Assembly: GCF_016888165.1 (NCBI RefSeq)
Contig: NZ_JACSWC010000423.1
Location: 1 to 55,142, forward strand
Reading direction: 5' to 3'
Length of the DNA: 55,142 bases
Origin: Halomicronema sp. CCY15110
Lineage (GTDB): Bacteria > Cyanobacteriota > Cyanobacteriia > Phormidesmidales > Phormidesmidaceae
The first letter of the stretch is position 1. Each line of letters starts with the position of its first letter. Shown piece by piece: positions 16,802-25,977 of the stretch. Both the position numbers and the translations under genes were made by a program. The notes under the pieces are model-generated. The model did not search any database and had not been told where the DNA came from. It worked only from the letters and a program-made list of their open reading frames with translations.

Positions 16802-17172
16802 GGGGGGCACCTCCAAAGACAAAGAGCAGCAATTTCAACATCCAAAGTGCTGAGCTTCTGGCCAGATCAGCACCTGCTAGCAGCCAGGGCTTGAGCGAGT
16901 TCGCCCCACCGTGAAGTGAACCGCCTCGCGAGATTGACCGACCACATGACATCGCAGACAGGACAACCTCAAGACCTAAAATTGCGATCGCCTTTTCCGC
17001 CACTTCATCGGGATCAAACGGTTTCGTCATCTACAAATCTACCCCTACCGCTTGCCCGTTTTGCTGTGAGCATGATGTCGGCCGACTTCGTCGGGATTAC
17101 GTTGGGGTGAGGCCAAGCCTTGATGTGAATCTAAGATAAGGGTTATCCCAATTTTTCTCTAGGTCTTTTGCC

Positions 17173-17589
17173 ATGGCTGCAATCCGTCGTCAACCCCATG
17201 CGATTCAGACACTGCCAGGGCTGAGTGCCGAGCATGCCACTCAGTTACAGCAAGCGGGATTCGTGACGACTGTCGATTTGCAACTGCTAGCGCGATCGCC
17301 CCAACAATTGCAGGCGATCGCGGCTCAACTCAAGCTTTCTCCACGCTACTTGCAAAAGTGGGCCGCCCTTGCCGACTTGGCCAGTTTACCAAGCGTGGGC
17401 TGCGACTACTGTGGACTGCTGTTACACAGCGGCGTCGCCTCGGTGGCGCAACTATCGCTACAGGCTCCGGGCCGCTTGCACAATCAAATTCGTAAACTAC
17501 ACACCATGACCATGCGCCGCTCCGACCTGTGCCCCACGCCGGATCAAGTCGTGCAGTGGGTGCGCGAAGCGAAACTGGTGCAGGGATAG
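17173..17589 (+). CDS. DUF4332 helix-hairpin-helix protein
   Basis: 138 residues. Two helix-hairpin-helix-like repeats are visible (IQTLPGLSAEHATQLQQAGF and LASLPSVGCDYCGLLLHSGV), separated by a helical linker (LKLSPRYLQKWAALADLA), the arrangement of DUF4332 proteins. These are thought to bind DNA or protein; the role in cyanobacteria is unknown. It ends in a second helical pair with DQVVQWVREA. It is convergent with the transaldolase gene and they share the hairpin at 17615-17643. Confidence 0.75.
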   Translation: MAAIRRQPHAIQTLPGLSAEHATQLQQAGFVTTVDLQLLARSPQQLQAIAAQLKLSPRYLQKWAALADLASLPSVGCDYCGLLLHSGVASVAQLSLQAPGRLHNQIRKLHTMTMRRSDLCPTPDQVVQWVREAKLVQG

Positions 17590-17614
17590 TTTCGCTGAAT
17601 GGAGGTACACAAAA

Positions 17615-17643
17615 CCGCCCCTTCGATCGCGGCAAAGGGGCGG
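17615..17643 (-). terminator. Rho-independent terminator of the transaldolase gene
   Basis: CCGCCCCTT (17615-17623) pairs with AAGGGGCGG (17635-17643). Read on the minus strand, the stem is followed by TTTTG, so it ends the transaldolase transcript. On the plus strand there is no T-run. Confidence 0.7.
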
Positions 17644-17669
17644 CATCAGGTTAGGCATGTCATACCGAC

Positions 17670-18845
17670 CTAAACAGCGAGGGTGCAGGCTCCGCCGAGG
17701 CCGCAGCTCAGTTCTTCCTTCGTAACTTTGCCGTCATGGTCGAGATCGAGCGCATCGAAGACAGCATCGGTGCCCATCCATTCTTCGCGGGTGATAAGGC
17801 CGTCACCATCCAGGTCATAGGCTGCAAAAAGATCCTGCGTGGCATGGTTAGCCAGAGATTCGCCTTCGCCCAGCTGTACCAAGCGATCGGCGAGCAGCTG
17901 CTCCAGCGATTCCAGCGCTTTGCTAAAGCCCTTGATGCCTTCATCCAACTTCTCCGACGCCATCCGGTCATCCTGATGCATTTGGTCAAAGGTCGCTTTG
18001 TCCAGGGTGATCTTATCGATGTCCATGTCCGCTGCCTTCGCCGGGTCGAGCTTCCGTTCCAAAGTCTCTTCCTGGTCTTTCAGCTGGGCCAGCAGCTTGG
18101 GCGAAATCGTCAGCAAGTCGCACCCAGCCAGTTCGCAAATTTCGCCGATGTTGCGGAAGCTGGCCCCCATGACCTCGGTCTGATAGCCAAACTTCTTGTA
18201 GTAATTATAAATTTCAGTGACCGACAGCACGCCTGGATCTTCGGTGGGAGCATAGTCTTTGCCAGTTTCCTTTTTGTGCCAGTCGAGAATGCGACCCACA
18301 AAAGGAGAGATGAGGGTGACACCTGCTTCTGCACAAGCGATCGCCTGATGCAAGCCGAACAGCAGCGTCAAGTTGCAGTGAATGCCCTCTTTTTCCAAAA
18401 TTTCAGCGGCTTTGATGCCTTCCCAGGTCGCGGCAATTTTGATCAGGATGCGATCGCGACTCATACCAGCGGCTTCGTATTGGGCAATCAGATCCCGCGC
18501 TGTGGCGAGCGTACCCTCCGTGTCGTAAGAGAGCCGGGCATCGACTTCGGTCGAGACCCGTCCGGGGATGATCGCCAAAATTTTGAGGCCAAACGCGACT
18601 GCCAAACGCTTAAACGCGAGGTTAGCAACTTCTTTATCCGAGGCGTCAGCTCCCGCCTCTTGCTTCGCGGTCAACAGGGTTTCATCCACGATGCCGTGAT
18701 ATTGCGGCATCTGGGCGGCTGCCGTGATAAGTGAAGGGTTGGTAGTCGCATCGCGGGGGGTAAACTGTTCAATCGCTTGAATATCCCCGGTGTCAGCCAC
18801 CACGACGGTCAGCTCGCGGAGTTGCTCAAGTAAGCTCTGGGCCAT
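17670..18845 (-). CDS. tal: Transaldolase with C-terminal EF-hand pair
   Basis: 391 residues. The first 320 are transaldolase, which moves a dihydroxyacetone unit between sugar phosphates in the pentose phosphate pathway: [14 protein letters not shown] near the start, [20 protein letters not shown] with the Schiff-base Lys, and [19 protein letters not shown]. The tail carries two canonical EF-hand loops, [12 protein letters not shown] (344-355) and [12 protein letters not shown] (367-378), which should bind calcium. This fusion is known in cyanobacteria; calcium control of the enzyme is inferred. GGAAA stands just before ATG 18845. Confidence 0.93.
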   Translation of the reverse strand: MAQSLLEQLRELTVVVADTGDIQAIEQFTPRDATTNPSLITAAAQMPQYHGIVDETLLTAKQEAGADASDKEVANLAFKRLAVAFGLKILAIIPGRVSTEVDARLSYDTEGTLATARDLIAQYEAAGMSRDRILIKIAATWEGIKAAEILEKEGIHCNLTLLFGLHQAIACAEAGVTLISPFVGRILDWHKKETGKDYAPTEDPGVLSVTEIYNYYKKFGYQTEVMGASFRNIGEICELAGCDLLTISPKLLAQLKDQEETLERKLDPAKAADMDIDKITLDKATFDQMHQDDRMASEKLDEGIKGFSKALESLEQLLADRLVQLGEGESLANHATQDLFAAYDLDGDGLITREEWMGTDAVFDALDLDHDGKVTKEELSCGLGGACTLAV

Positions 18846-19375
18846 GTCTTTTTCCTTTCATGAGTGAGAAGACGTCTGGATCATTATTCTATCCAGGCAA
18901 TTGCCGAGCGACCGTCGATAGACCGGCGGAAAAATGCCAGCTGGGCCTACAACTTATTACCGATTTCACCACCGCCGTTGCGCCCCACAAACTTCCTAGA
19001 TGGCAGGTTAAAGCCATCCCGTCGGGCCGACAAAAATCTTCTCACCGCGTCTAGAACGCCTTCCACACTAGGGGTTCACCCTTGCCCACTGACTGTCAGG
19101 CAGGTGACAACTGGCGACCATACCCCAGCCCTAGTCGTCTGAGCCCATGGATATTGACCCTGAGCACTCAGCGATCGCGATCGCGCCCCCAACAGTCTTC
19201 AGAATGTTGTTAGCTTTTACGATGATTGTTTGGCGACATTCCGCAAGAATACTCAACACTTCACAACGAAACTCCAAAAGATCCGTAGTTTCGGCCAGAT
19301 AGGGCGGCGCTGACCAGGGCAACTTGGAATCAGGGGCAATGATCAACTGCACTCCACCAAATTGAGGTGAAGACC
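18846..19375. other. Interval without a convincing gene
   Basis: Upstream region of tal followed by sequence of unclear nature. A 73-codon minus frame at 19131-19352 (GTG start) is open and its middle reads plausibly (EVLSILAECRQTIIVKANNIL), but it has no recognised family and no good ribosome site. Confidence 0.35.
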
Positions 19376-19543
19376 ATGTCAGTGCGATGGAAACGACTTT
19401 TTTGGCAATCGATAATTTGGCTAGCGGCTGAAATCATTTTGACTTCCATCGGCTTCGATGACTTAGCAGACTACGGCGAGTACCACATCACATCCAAGCA
19501 TGGAGCGATCGCTCAACTCGTCCAAAATATTCCCACGGCTTAA
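19376..19543 (+). CDS. Small conserved-looking protein, 55 aa
   Basis: ATG 19376 follows GAGGTGA at 19364-19370, a good ribosome site. The 55-residue product begins with basic and aromatic residues and a short hydrophobic helix (WKRLFWQSIIWLAAEIILTS), then GFDDLADYGEY. I recall cyanobacterial small proteins of this shape (aromatic helix, then LDDLADYSEF-like), but no function is known to me. Probably membrane-associated. Upstream neighbours are not informative. Confidence 0.6.
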   Translation: MSVRWKRLFWQSIIWLAAEIILTSIGFDDLADYGEYHITSKHGAIAQLVQNIPTA

Positions 19544-19834
19544 GCCACCGATGATACTCCAGGCAGCATGAGTTCCGCTTCGCGTTAAGCTGTTTTGCGT
19601 CAAATAGCCAGCCTTTGTGCTCGGCGTGCGTAGTCTGTCAGGGATCAGCCAGCTCTTGAGTTGCAGTTAACGCGCTATCCGCGAGGTGTGTTGAGTCAGC
19701 GATCGGGAAAACACTTAGCCCAGCCCCACGAACAACCGCCACAGACCAACAGCCCTGAAACAGTTGACTAGAACTTGCCGATCAAGCTAACCATGCTGGT
19801 TCGATAGCTAGTCTAATTACAAATCCAAAATAAG

Positions 19835-19908
19835 GGCGAACGAGGGGATTCGAACCCCCGAATGGCGGTACCACAAACCGCTGCCTTAACCCCTTGGCTA
19901 CGCTCGCC
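19835..19908 (-). tRNA. trnH: tRNA-His (GTG)
   Basis: Read on the minus strand the 74 bases fold into a full cloverleaf. The acceptor stem is GCGAGCG with CGTTCGC, preceded by the extra G at -1 that pairs with discriminator C73, the identity mark of tRNA-His. The anticodon loop TTGTGGT between GCGGT and ACCGC gives anticodon GTG. The T arm contains GGTTCGAATCC. CCA is not encoded. Confidence 0.95.
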
Positions 19909-20159
19909 ATGCGTGTTTTTCAATATAACATTGCATCCCGTTTTGTTGACAAGCAAGGGCAGTAAATTCAGCCGTCGTGTAGGGATGACGGGTGCCGCAC
20001 CACCAGAGCTGGCCGACCCACAAGATGCAGCAATGACTCTGCTAGCATAAACACTACTACGGAACCGTAGCGGCGATCGCACGTCTCAAAGGATATTGAG
20101 GCAACGGCTGGGAGTCGTTGTCGGCTGCGAGCGTCCAAGTTTTTGTATCTGGGTCAATA

Positions 20160-20540
20160 ATGAAACTGTCTGTTCTTTTCGGGGCGGTCATCTTAGCCAT
20201 CACCACGGCGGCGTTAGTGGTAACGAACCCTGGCCCGGAAGCCTATGCTGAGTACGTGGGTACACAAGCGCAGACCTACCTCACCGATGAAGTCTGCACC
20301 GATTTGCCCGCTGGTATTGGCGACTTGCTGGGCAATCAGTGTGGTGAAATGGTGCAGTCACTCATGCCACAGCTGGACAGCATAATTCGCGATCGCACCG
20401 AACGCTTAAATTTTGCGATCGGCAGCATTTATCGTACGTCTTTGGGCATTCCCGACATGCCCATGCTGCCAGAATATCGAGTTGAATCTCTGGCCATTCT
20501 CAATCGCTTTTTTACTTACTACTTTTCTCAAGCGGGGTAG
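20160..20540 (+). CDS. DUF4359 protein with signal anchor
   Basis: 126 residues from ATG 20160. The N-terminus is a signal or anchor helix (LSVLFGAVILAITTAALVV) followed by TNPGPEAYAEYVG, the DUF4359 opening. Two Cys (EVCTDL and NQCGEM) probably form a disulphide outside the cytoplasm, and RTERLNFAIGSIYRTSLG is the conserved middle. The last 25 residues contain an amphipathic helix (LAILNRFFTYYF). The family is mostly cyanobacterial and of unknown function. Confidence 0.8.
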   Translation: MKLSVLFGAVILAITTAALVVTNPGPEAYAEYVGTQAQTYLTDEVCTDLPAGIGDLLGNQCGEMVQSLMPQLDSIIRDRTERLNFAIGSIYRTSLGIPDMPMLPEYRVESLAILNRFFTYYFSQAG

Positions 20541-20672
20541 CTTTGAGCTGAATCCCTGGCCGCAAAGAGGACATTCCCAATTTGCCCATGTATCTATTCA
20601 GTTCTGGTCGGGTATCTTACCGGCAATCGAGATGCACCACTCACAATTAGGCGGTACTCATCGCAACGGGCC

Positions 20673-21533
20673 TTAGTCAGATTGCTGTGAGCAGCCTTTG
20701 AGAAGGGTGCCGATGAATCCTAAGGCCACCAGACTCAGGGCCGTAGCGGGCTCAGGCACTCCGACGGGTGGCGTGGTTGGCTGAAAATCGAGCAGCAGTT
20801 CTCCAGACACTTCAGACTGCTGACGTTGATCCCGGTTGCCACCCGAAAAGACGACCCCTTCTGTCAGGACTCCCTGCACCGGGCAGAGGTCAGGGGGAAT
20901 CGGATCGCCATTTGAAAACTCGCACTTGAATGCGTAGGGACTGCCTCGACTGGTATCGGCTAGTCGAATGCCAATGCCAAAGTAGCGCTGCCCAGCCGCC
21001 ACAGCTTGATTAATGCCGTCAATCGCGGCTTGCGTCAGTACGACTTCAAAGTATTCTTCAACCAGGTTATCGAAATCGGTGGTGGTGGGATGAGCGACTA
21101 AAGTTGCTTCACCATAGCTCCCTTGCCCAGAGTCGTCTTGGCCTAAGTCGGCAAAAATATCAGGTCGTCCGAAGCCGCCAACTAACTGGTCAATCGGTGT
21201 GGTGATGTCAAAGAGTTGGATCGTTTCACTCGCCTCGGTCGAGTAATAGCGCTTGTTGAGAAGCCGCAACCGAGCACCGGTCACAGCGGCCGACAATGCC
21301 TCTAAGTCGAAGACAAAATAGGAGCGAAATTCAACGTCATTACGCCACCCGGTCAGGGTGTTACCCAAGGGAGGATGATCAGGCCGGGCGGCCAAAAAGT
21401 CAATGCCGTATTGATCGTATCGAGACTGCGTGCTGGCACCCAAAATCAAGGTAGCCGCTTCTGCTGCGGTCCCGACAGTAGCTGCGATCGCAAGCCCTAG
21501 CAACCCTGAAAAACATAGGCCAACAGCCTTCAT
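20673..21533 (-). CDS. PEP-CTERM sorting-domain surface protein
   Basis: 286 residues. A signal peptide (LCFSGLLGLAIAATVGTAAEA) is followed by a beta-rich body of about 225 residues and a C-terminal PEP-CTERM signal: VPEPATALSLVALGFIGTLL, then a lysine and short tail. Such proteins are exported and processed by an exosortase, whose gene is not in this window. The body resembles the conserved domain common in cyanobacterial PEP-CTERM proteins (FRSYFVFDLEALSAAVTGAR); function unknown, probably surface or matrix. GAGGCAG precedes ATG 21533. Confidence 0.88.
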   Translation of the reverse strand: MKAVGLCFSGLLGLAIAATVGTAAEAATLILGASTQSRYDQYGIDFLAARPDHPPLGNTLTGWRNDVEFRSYFVFDLEALSAAVTGARLRLLNKRYYSTEASETIQLFDITTPIDQLVGGFGRPDIFADLGQDDSGQGSYGEATLVAHPTTTDFDNLVEEYFEVVLTQAAIDGINQAVAAGQRYFGIGIRLADTSRGSPYAFKCEFSNGDPIPPDLCPVQGVLTEGVVFSGGNRDQRQQSEVSGELLLDFQPTTPPVGVPEPATALSLVALGFIGTLLKGCSQQSD

Positions 21534-21639
21534 ATCTGCCTCAATGCTTGCAGTGCAATTGACTTAATCTCTGTGAAGCCATGATTCACCTCACGCACCT
21601 GGGTATTAGAGTTCGTCTTTGACTAATGACTGCTGAGGT

Positions 21640-21971
21640 TTACCAACGTTCCCGAGTTGACATACCCCAATACCCCTGTGCGCAGTCCATCAAGGCTCGG
21701 TTCAGCCTTTCAACTGATGGCGATCGCACTCTCACAAAGTTCGAACCGTCTGGCGAGTTCGAAAAGTCTAGATGTCCCTGGATGTATAGATATTCTTGAA
21801 AAAGTCCATACGTCTGGCTAACAAATGATGCACCCAAACATTGGTCAAGCTAATACTTGCGTATAAATCCCGACTATGCTCTTTCATCAATTTGACCGTT
21901 ACTGTAAATTCTTGCAAGCCCATAGCCGTATCTTCATCCAGGCTAAAACTTTGCGGCAGTTTCTTGGTCAC
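21640..21971 (-). pseudogene. Possible frameshifted gene
   Basis: Two minus frames together read like one protein. 21971 down to about 21835 gives a start with SLDEDTAMGLQEFTVTVKLM and SRDLYASISLTNV. The next frame continues with GASFVSQTYGLFQEYLYIQG and HLDFSNSPDGSNFVRVRSPS to a stop at 21640. The join would need one frameshift near 21835. No family recognised. Either a broken gene or chance. Confidence 0.3.
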
Positions 21972-22063
21972 GCCCTCACAATCGAACCGTATAAATCACG
22001 GCTTACAGGCCATGATGGCAGTCCGGTGGGCGCTGAATCAACTGATGCACAGAGTCCCAATTG

Positions 22064-22702
22064 TTAGAGTAAGCGGCGCGATCGCAGCGTCGCCCAAATC
22101 GTGGATTGCACATTTCCCAAGGTATGGTCGCTGTCGAGTTCGATGAGCTGGACCCAGGGGCGGTGGGCGGCGTAGTCGCGGCTAGCTTGAATGCTGATCA
22201 CATCGTCGTGCCGGCCATGGAATATCAATGTAGGTAGTGCCGTCTGTAACATTGCTTCATCGTACTGTTGGGCATCGGTGATGAAATCGTAGGCCAAATC
22301 CACCTGCTGTTGTTGGCCGTAGTGGTAGACCGCGAGCCGTCCGGTTTCGCGCCAGTGGGCAACGGTTTCAGCCCCTAAGCGCGGTAGCCATTGGGCGAGG
22401 AATTGAAAGGCGGGAGCCAGCAACACGAGTTGTTGGATTTGGGCCGAGACCTGGGGCTGTTCGGCAATCCAGCCGGCGGTGAGGCCGCCGAAACTAGAGC
22501 CAATGAGGCTGACCTGGGGACGATCGCCGATCCACGCGATCGCCTGCTCGATCTGGCGGCTCAGGGTGAGGTGAGTAAAATCCCCCTGGTTCAGATCCAG
22601 GATATGCAGCGTCTTGCCCACTTGCGCGAACTGTTGCCGCAGATACTGGGCCTTGGCCGATTGTGGCCCCGAGGCAAAACCATGTAGGTAAAGGTATTCC
22701 AT
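22064..22702 (-). CDS. YqiA/YcfP-like alpha/beta hydrolase
   Basis: 212 residues from the ATG at 22702, where the family begins (MEYLYLHGFASGPQSAKAQY). The nucleophile elbow is GSSFGG with Ser70; the acid is in GRHDDVI and the base in DSDHTL near residue 197. Homologues are esterases of uncertain natural substrate. The frame is open upstream to 22846, but those residues are not family-like. It is divergent from leuB. Confidence 0.85.
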   Translation of the reverse strand: MEYLYLHGFASGPQSAKAQYLRQQFAQVGKTLHILDLNQGDFTHLTLSRQIEQAIAWIGDRPQVSLIGSSFGGLTAGWIAEQPQVSAQIQQLVLLAPAFQFLAQWLPRLGAETVAHWRETGRLAVYHYGQQQQVDLAYDFITDAQQYDEAMLQTALPTLIFHGRHDDVISIQASRDYAAHRPWVQLIELDSDHTLGNVQSTIWATLRSRRLL

Positions 22703-22866
22703 GGGCGCAAACAGGTACCCTCCGATTCTCCGTGAGTGTGATGGGTCAGCCGGCGGTAGCGGCAGGGTTGGATCTCCTGACTCAGACGTAGGATAATACG
22801 CCTTTGGATGGTGACTGTTAATCACTAGCCATTCTGCATCTCGCAATTCGATTTTCTGGCAAATCC

Positions 22867-23949
22867 ATGACGCAATCCTTTCGCATCACCCTCCTCCCTG
22901 GCGACGGCATCGGGCCTGAAATTATGGCCGTCGCCGTCGATGTTATGAATCAGGTGGGCAGTCAGCTTGATCTCAGTTTCGACTTTCAGGAAGCCCTCAT
23001 GGGCGGGGTCGCGATTGATGAGACAGGCTCCCCCTTGCCAGACGCCACGCTGGCGACCTGTAAGCAAAGCGATGCGGTGTTACTAGCGGCGATCGGGGGC
23101 TACAAGTGGGATACCCTGCCGCGCCATCAACGCCCAGAAACTGGATTGTTGGGCCTCCGCGCGGGTCTGGAACTGTTTGCGAACTTGCGCCCCGCCACGA
23201 TTTTGCCTCAACTCATTGACGCCTCCTCGCTGAAGCGGGAAGTCGTTGAAGGCGTGGACATTATGGTCGTGCGAGAGCTGACCGGCGGCATCTATTTCGG
23301 CGAGCCCAAGGGCATCTTTCAATCGGAAACGGGAGAAAAGCGGGGGGTCAGCACTATGGCCTACACCGAGAGCGAGATCGATCGCATCGGTCGTGTCGCC
23401 TTTGAAACCGCCCAAAAACGTCAGGGTCGTCTCTGTTCCGTCGACAAAGCGAATGTGTTGGAAGTGTCGCAGCTGTGGCGCGATTGCATCACCGCCCTCG
23501 CCGCCGACTATCCTGATGTGGAACTGTCACATTTATATGTAGACAATGCCGCCATGCAGTTGGTGCGCTGGCCGAAGCAGTTCGACACCATCGTGACGGG
23601 CAATCTTTTCGGAGATATTTTGTCCGATGCAGCGGCGATGCTGACGGGGAGCATCGGCATGTTGCCCTCCGCGAGCTTGGGAGCCGCTGGCCCTGGGGTG
23701 TTTGAGCCCGTCCACGGTTCCGCCCCCGACATCGCTGGGCAAGACCAGGCAAACCCCCTCGCGCAGGTGCTCAGCGCGGCGATGATGTTGCGCTATGGTC
23801 TCGATCAGCCGGAAGCCGCAGACAAGATTGAAGCGGCGGTGAGTACGGTGCTCGACCAGGGCTATCGCACCGGCGACATTATGGCCGAAGGCATGACGGC
23901 GGTTGGCTGCAAAGCCATGGGAGACGCTATCCTAAAGGCACTTGCTTAA
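22867..23949 (+). CDS. leuB: 3-isopropylmalate dehydrogenase
   Basis: 360 residues, normal length. The enzyme oxidises and decarboxylates 3-isopropylmalate with NAD in leucine synthesis. It shows the family start [12 protein letters not shown], the substrate site [28 protein letters not shown] with the catalytic Lys, [20 protein letters not shown] for metal binding, and the NAD-binding [20 protein letters not shown]. All catalytic blocks are intact. It stands alone rather than in a leu operon. Confidence 0.97.
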   Translation: MTQSFRITLLPGDGIGPEIMAVAVDVMNQVGSQLDLSFDFQEALMGGVAIDETGSPLPDATLATCKQSDAVLLAAIGGYKWDTLPRHQRPETGLLGLRAGLELFANLRPATILPQLIDASSLKREVVEGVDIMVVRELTGGIYFGEPKGIFQSETGEKRGVSTMAYTESEIDRIGRVAFETAQKRQGRLCSVDKANVLEVSQLWRDCITALAADYPDVELSHLYVDNAAMQLVRWPKQFDTIVTGNLFGDILSDAAAMLTGSIGMLPSASLGAAGPGVFEPVHGSAPDIAGQDQANPLAQVLSAAMMLRYGLDQPEAADKIEAAVSTVLDQGYRTGDIMAEGMTAVGCKAMGDAILKALA

Positions 23950-24042
23950 GAAGTTTTGCAAAGCGATCGCCGACCGAGCGATCGCCGAGACTACTGCTAT
24001 AGTTGACTGAACTTTTGTCCACACACTAAGGGTTCCTGAGCT

Positions 24043-24321
24043 GTGCATAGCTATCATCAGCCGCTCCCACCGGCCCCGCGCGCCCACTACCCCGACGACA
24101 TTGCTGGGGCGGCGGCTATGTTTGATCCGGCCTTGCTCAAGGCGGCTCGACACATCTATCGCACCTACTATGAGGTGCATCCTGACGACATGCAGCGACC
24201 CATGGGTGTGGCCATCAATCGCAAGAGCCGTCGGGGCAAACTGATCTTTAGCGGTCCCCCGGTGCTACTGCCGAGCGAATGTTTTGTGCCCCTTGAGCAA
24301 ATTGAGCCGGATATTCACTAG
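24043..24321 (+). CDS. Small conserved cyanobacterial-type protein
   Basis: 92 residues from a GTG at 24043, or 67 from ATG 24118. The body is helical with MFDPALLKAARHIYRTYYEV, then a basic strand region (AINRKSRRGKLIFSGPPVLL). Compact and well formed, but I cannot name the family. It lies 48 bp before the prepilin peptidase gene on the same strand. Confidence 0.6.
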   Translation: MHSYHQPLPPAPRAHYPDDIAGAAAMFDPALLKAARHIYRTYYEVHPDDMQRPMGVAINRKSRRGKLIFSGPPVLLPSECFVPLEQIEPDIH

Positions 24322-24368
24322 TGGCACAATTGGACTGACATGATTCAGCGCAGGGCGATAGGTCAGTT

Positions 24369-25187
24369 TTGATCGGTTTTATTTTTTCCCTCATTGTGTT
24401 TGCCTTCGGCGCGGCGATCGGCAGCTTTCTGAACGTTGTCATTTATCGCGTGCCGGCGGCTCTCTCCCTACTGCATCCGCCTTCTCGCTGTCCAGTTTGT
24501 TATCATCCCCTACGTCCGTATGACAATGTGCCCATCTTCGGGTGGCTCTGGCTCAAAGGGCGCTGCCGCTATTGTCATACGCCCATTGCCCCTCGCTATC
24601 CGCTGATTGAGGCTCTGGTCGGCGGCTTGTTTTTAGGCGCGTTTAGCTACTTTGGGCTGACTTGGGCCACGGTCGGAGCATGGATCTTTTTGAGCTGGCT
24701 GGTGTGCCTCACGTTTATTGATCTCGATACGCTGACCTTGCCCAATATCTTGACTCAGTCGGGGCTGGTGCTCGGGGTGATGGCCCAAACGCTCCTGATT
24801 TTCTCGCCGGAGCCCCTCAGCCTCAGCAGTGCCGCCAGTGGCTTAATGGGGGCGATTTTAGGGGCGGTGCTGGGCCTCTGGATCTTTGAAACCATTGGTT
24901 TTGTGGGCTCGCTGATGACGGGCAAAACGGTGATGGGCGGCGGTGACGGTAAGCTAGCCGCCATGTTGGGGGCGTGGCTCGGGTGGCAGGGCATGTTGCT
25001 GAGTAGTTTTATGGCTTGTGCCTTGGGCGCGTTTATTGGGGGAGCCGCGATCGCCCTGCGCTTCACCACGCGCCAAAATCCCATTCCCTTTGGCCCCTTT
25101 CTGGCGTTGGGCGCGTTGATCACCCTGTTTTGGGGCGATCGCCTGATCAACTGGTATCTACAACTGTTCTTTCCCCTCGCAAGCTGA
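24369..25187 (+). CDS. pilD: Prepilin peptidase / N-methyltransferase
   Basis: 272 residues, an inner-membrane aspartyl protease that cleaves and methylates type IV pilin precursors. The N-terminal methyltransferase part has FGAAIGSFLNVVIYRVP and the zinc-binding pairs CPVC (41, 44) and CRYC (66, 69). The protease aspartates are in FIDLDTLTLPN (Asp118) and GGGDGKLAAMLGAW. The only start fitting the family is a TTG at 24369. It implies type IV pili or competence in this organism; no pilins are in the window. Confidence 0.93.
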   Translation: MIGFIFSLIVFAFGAAIGSFLNVVIYRVPAALSLLHPPSRCPVCYHPLRPYDNVPIFGWLWLKGRCRYCHTPIAPRYPLIEALVGGLFLGAFSYFGLTWATVGAWIFLSWLVCLTFIDLDTLTLPNILTQSGLVLGVMAQTLLIFSPEPLSLSSAASGLMGAILGAVLGLWIFETIGFVGSLMTGKTVMGGGDGKLAAMLGAWLGWQGMLLSSFMACALGAFIGGAAIALRFTTRQNPIPFGPFLALGALITLFWGDRLINWYLQLFFPLAS

Positions 25188-25238
25188 GGCCAAGCTCTCT
25201 GGCGACCAATCCGACCGCAATTCGCGATCTGACGACCG

Positions 25239-25772
25239 ATGCCGAAACTCATTGTTTATGCCTGCCCAGTGGGGCAGTTGGCCGAGCAGCTGGACGTTTA
25301 TTTTGCGCAAAGTCGCGTTGCCTGCGGCCCCAATGCGGCCCATCAATATATGCCGCACTGCACGCTGACCGGCTTTTTTGAGGATACGACGAGTAGCATT
25401 CCGGCCTATGCTGATGGGCTAGCGCGATCGCGGCAACAGCATTGGCGATCGCAACCTCACCCCCCAATTGTGATAACGGGCCTCACGTTCCGGGAAAATT
25501 GGCACGGTTTAGAGCTGTCATCCGCTTGGCTCCAGCAGTGGATGGGTGATTTCGACCGCACGGTCACTGCCCCGACCGGATCAGCTCCCCTCCGGCTCAA
25601 AAGCTGGCTGCATCTCAGTTTGGCCTACGGCTTTGACCACACACACCACACCACGCTGCAAGAACTGGCGCAGACCTTGATCGATCCGCAGTCGCCAGTG
25701 GAGTGGGAGCTACGACTGTATGAGCGCCATGCCGATGGCACCTGGACGTGCCACCAACGCCTGAGCATTTGA
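25239..25772 (+). CDS. 2H phosphoesterase-like protein
   Basis: 177 residues with the two H-x-[ST]-x motifs of the 2H (LigT/2'-5' RNA ligase) superfamily: HCTLTGFF near residue 41 and HLSLAYG near 127. The spacing of about 86 residues is normal. Such enzymes act on 2',3'-cyclic phosphates or related ends; the true substrate here is unknown. It follows pilD by 51 bp. The C-terminus EWELRLYERHADGTWTCHQR is a strand pair often seen in this group. Confidence 0.75.
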   Translation: MPKLIVYACPVGQLAEQLDVYFAQSRVACGPNAAHQYMPHCTLTGFFEDTTSSIPAYADGLARSRQQHWRSQPHPPIVITGLTFRENWHGLELSSAWLQQWMGDFDRTVTAPTGSAPLRLKSWLHLSLAYGFDHTHHTTLQELAQTLIDPQSPVEWELRLYERHADGTWTCHQRLSI

Positions 25773-25799
25773 CTCAACACTTCCAAAACTTCGCTCCTG

Positions 25800-25925
25800 G
25801 GTCAGTCCTGAACGAAACGATGAGTTTGACGTTCGGCCTGAGCGGGGTCGAAAGCCATTACCCGGCAAGAACAGCTCAGTAACGGGGTTCGACAGGCTCA
25901 CCCCAAACGGTTCGGACAATCATTT
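25800..25925. repeat. Divergent copy of dispersed TCGA-rich repeat
   Basis: Contains TGAGCGGGGTCGAAAG near 25840-25855 and an opposing GGGTTCGACAGGCTCACCCC near 25884-25903, the same inverted TGAGC...TCGAA theme as the repeats at 43-109 and 29693-29741. No gene in this interval. Confidence 0.4.
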
Positions 25926-25977
25926 CCTAGGAGCATGTGCTAACGCCTCGGTCTCTGGCCAGCCGTCGGATCCTTGA

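Noticed and set aside
19131-19352. 73-codon minus frame with a GTG start
   Set aside because: Not recognised and no good ribosome site; mentioned only within the interval entry.
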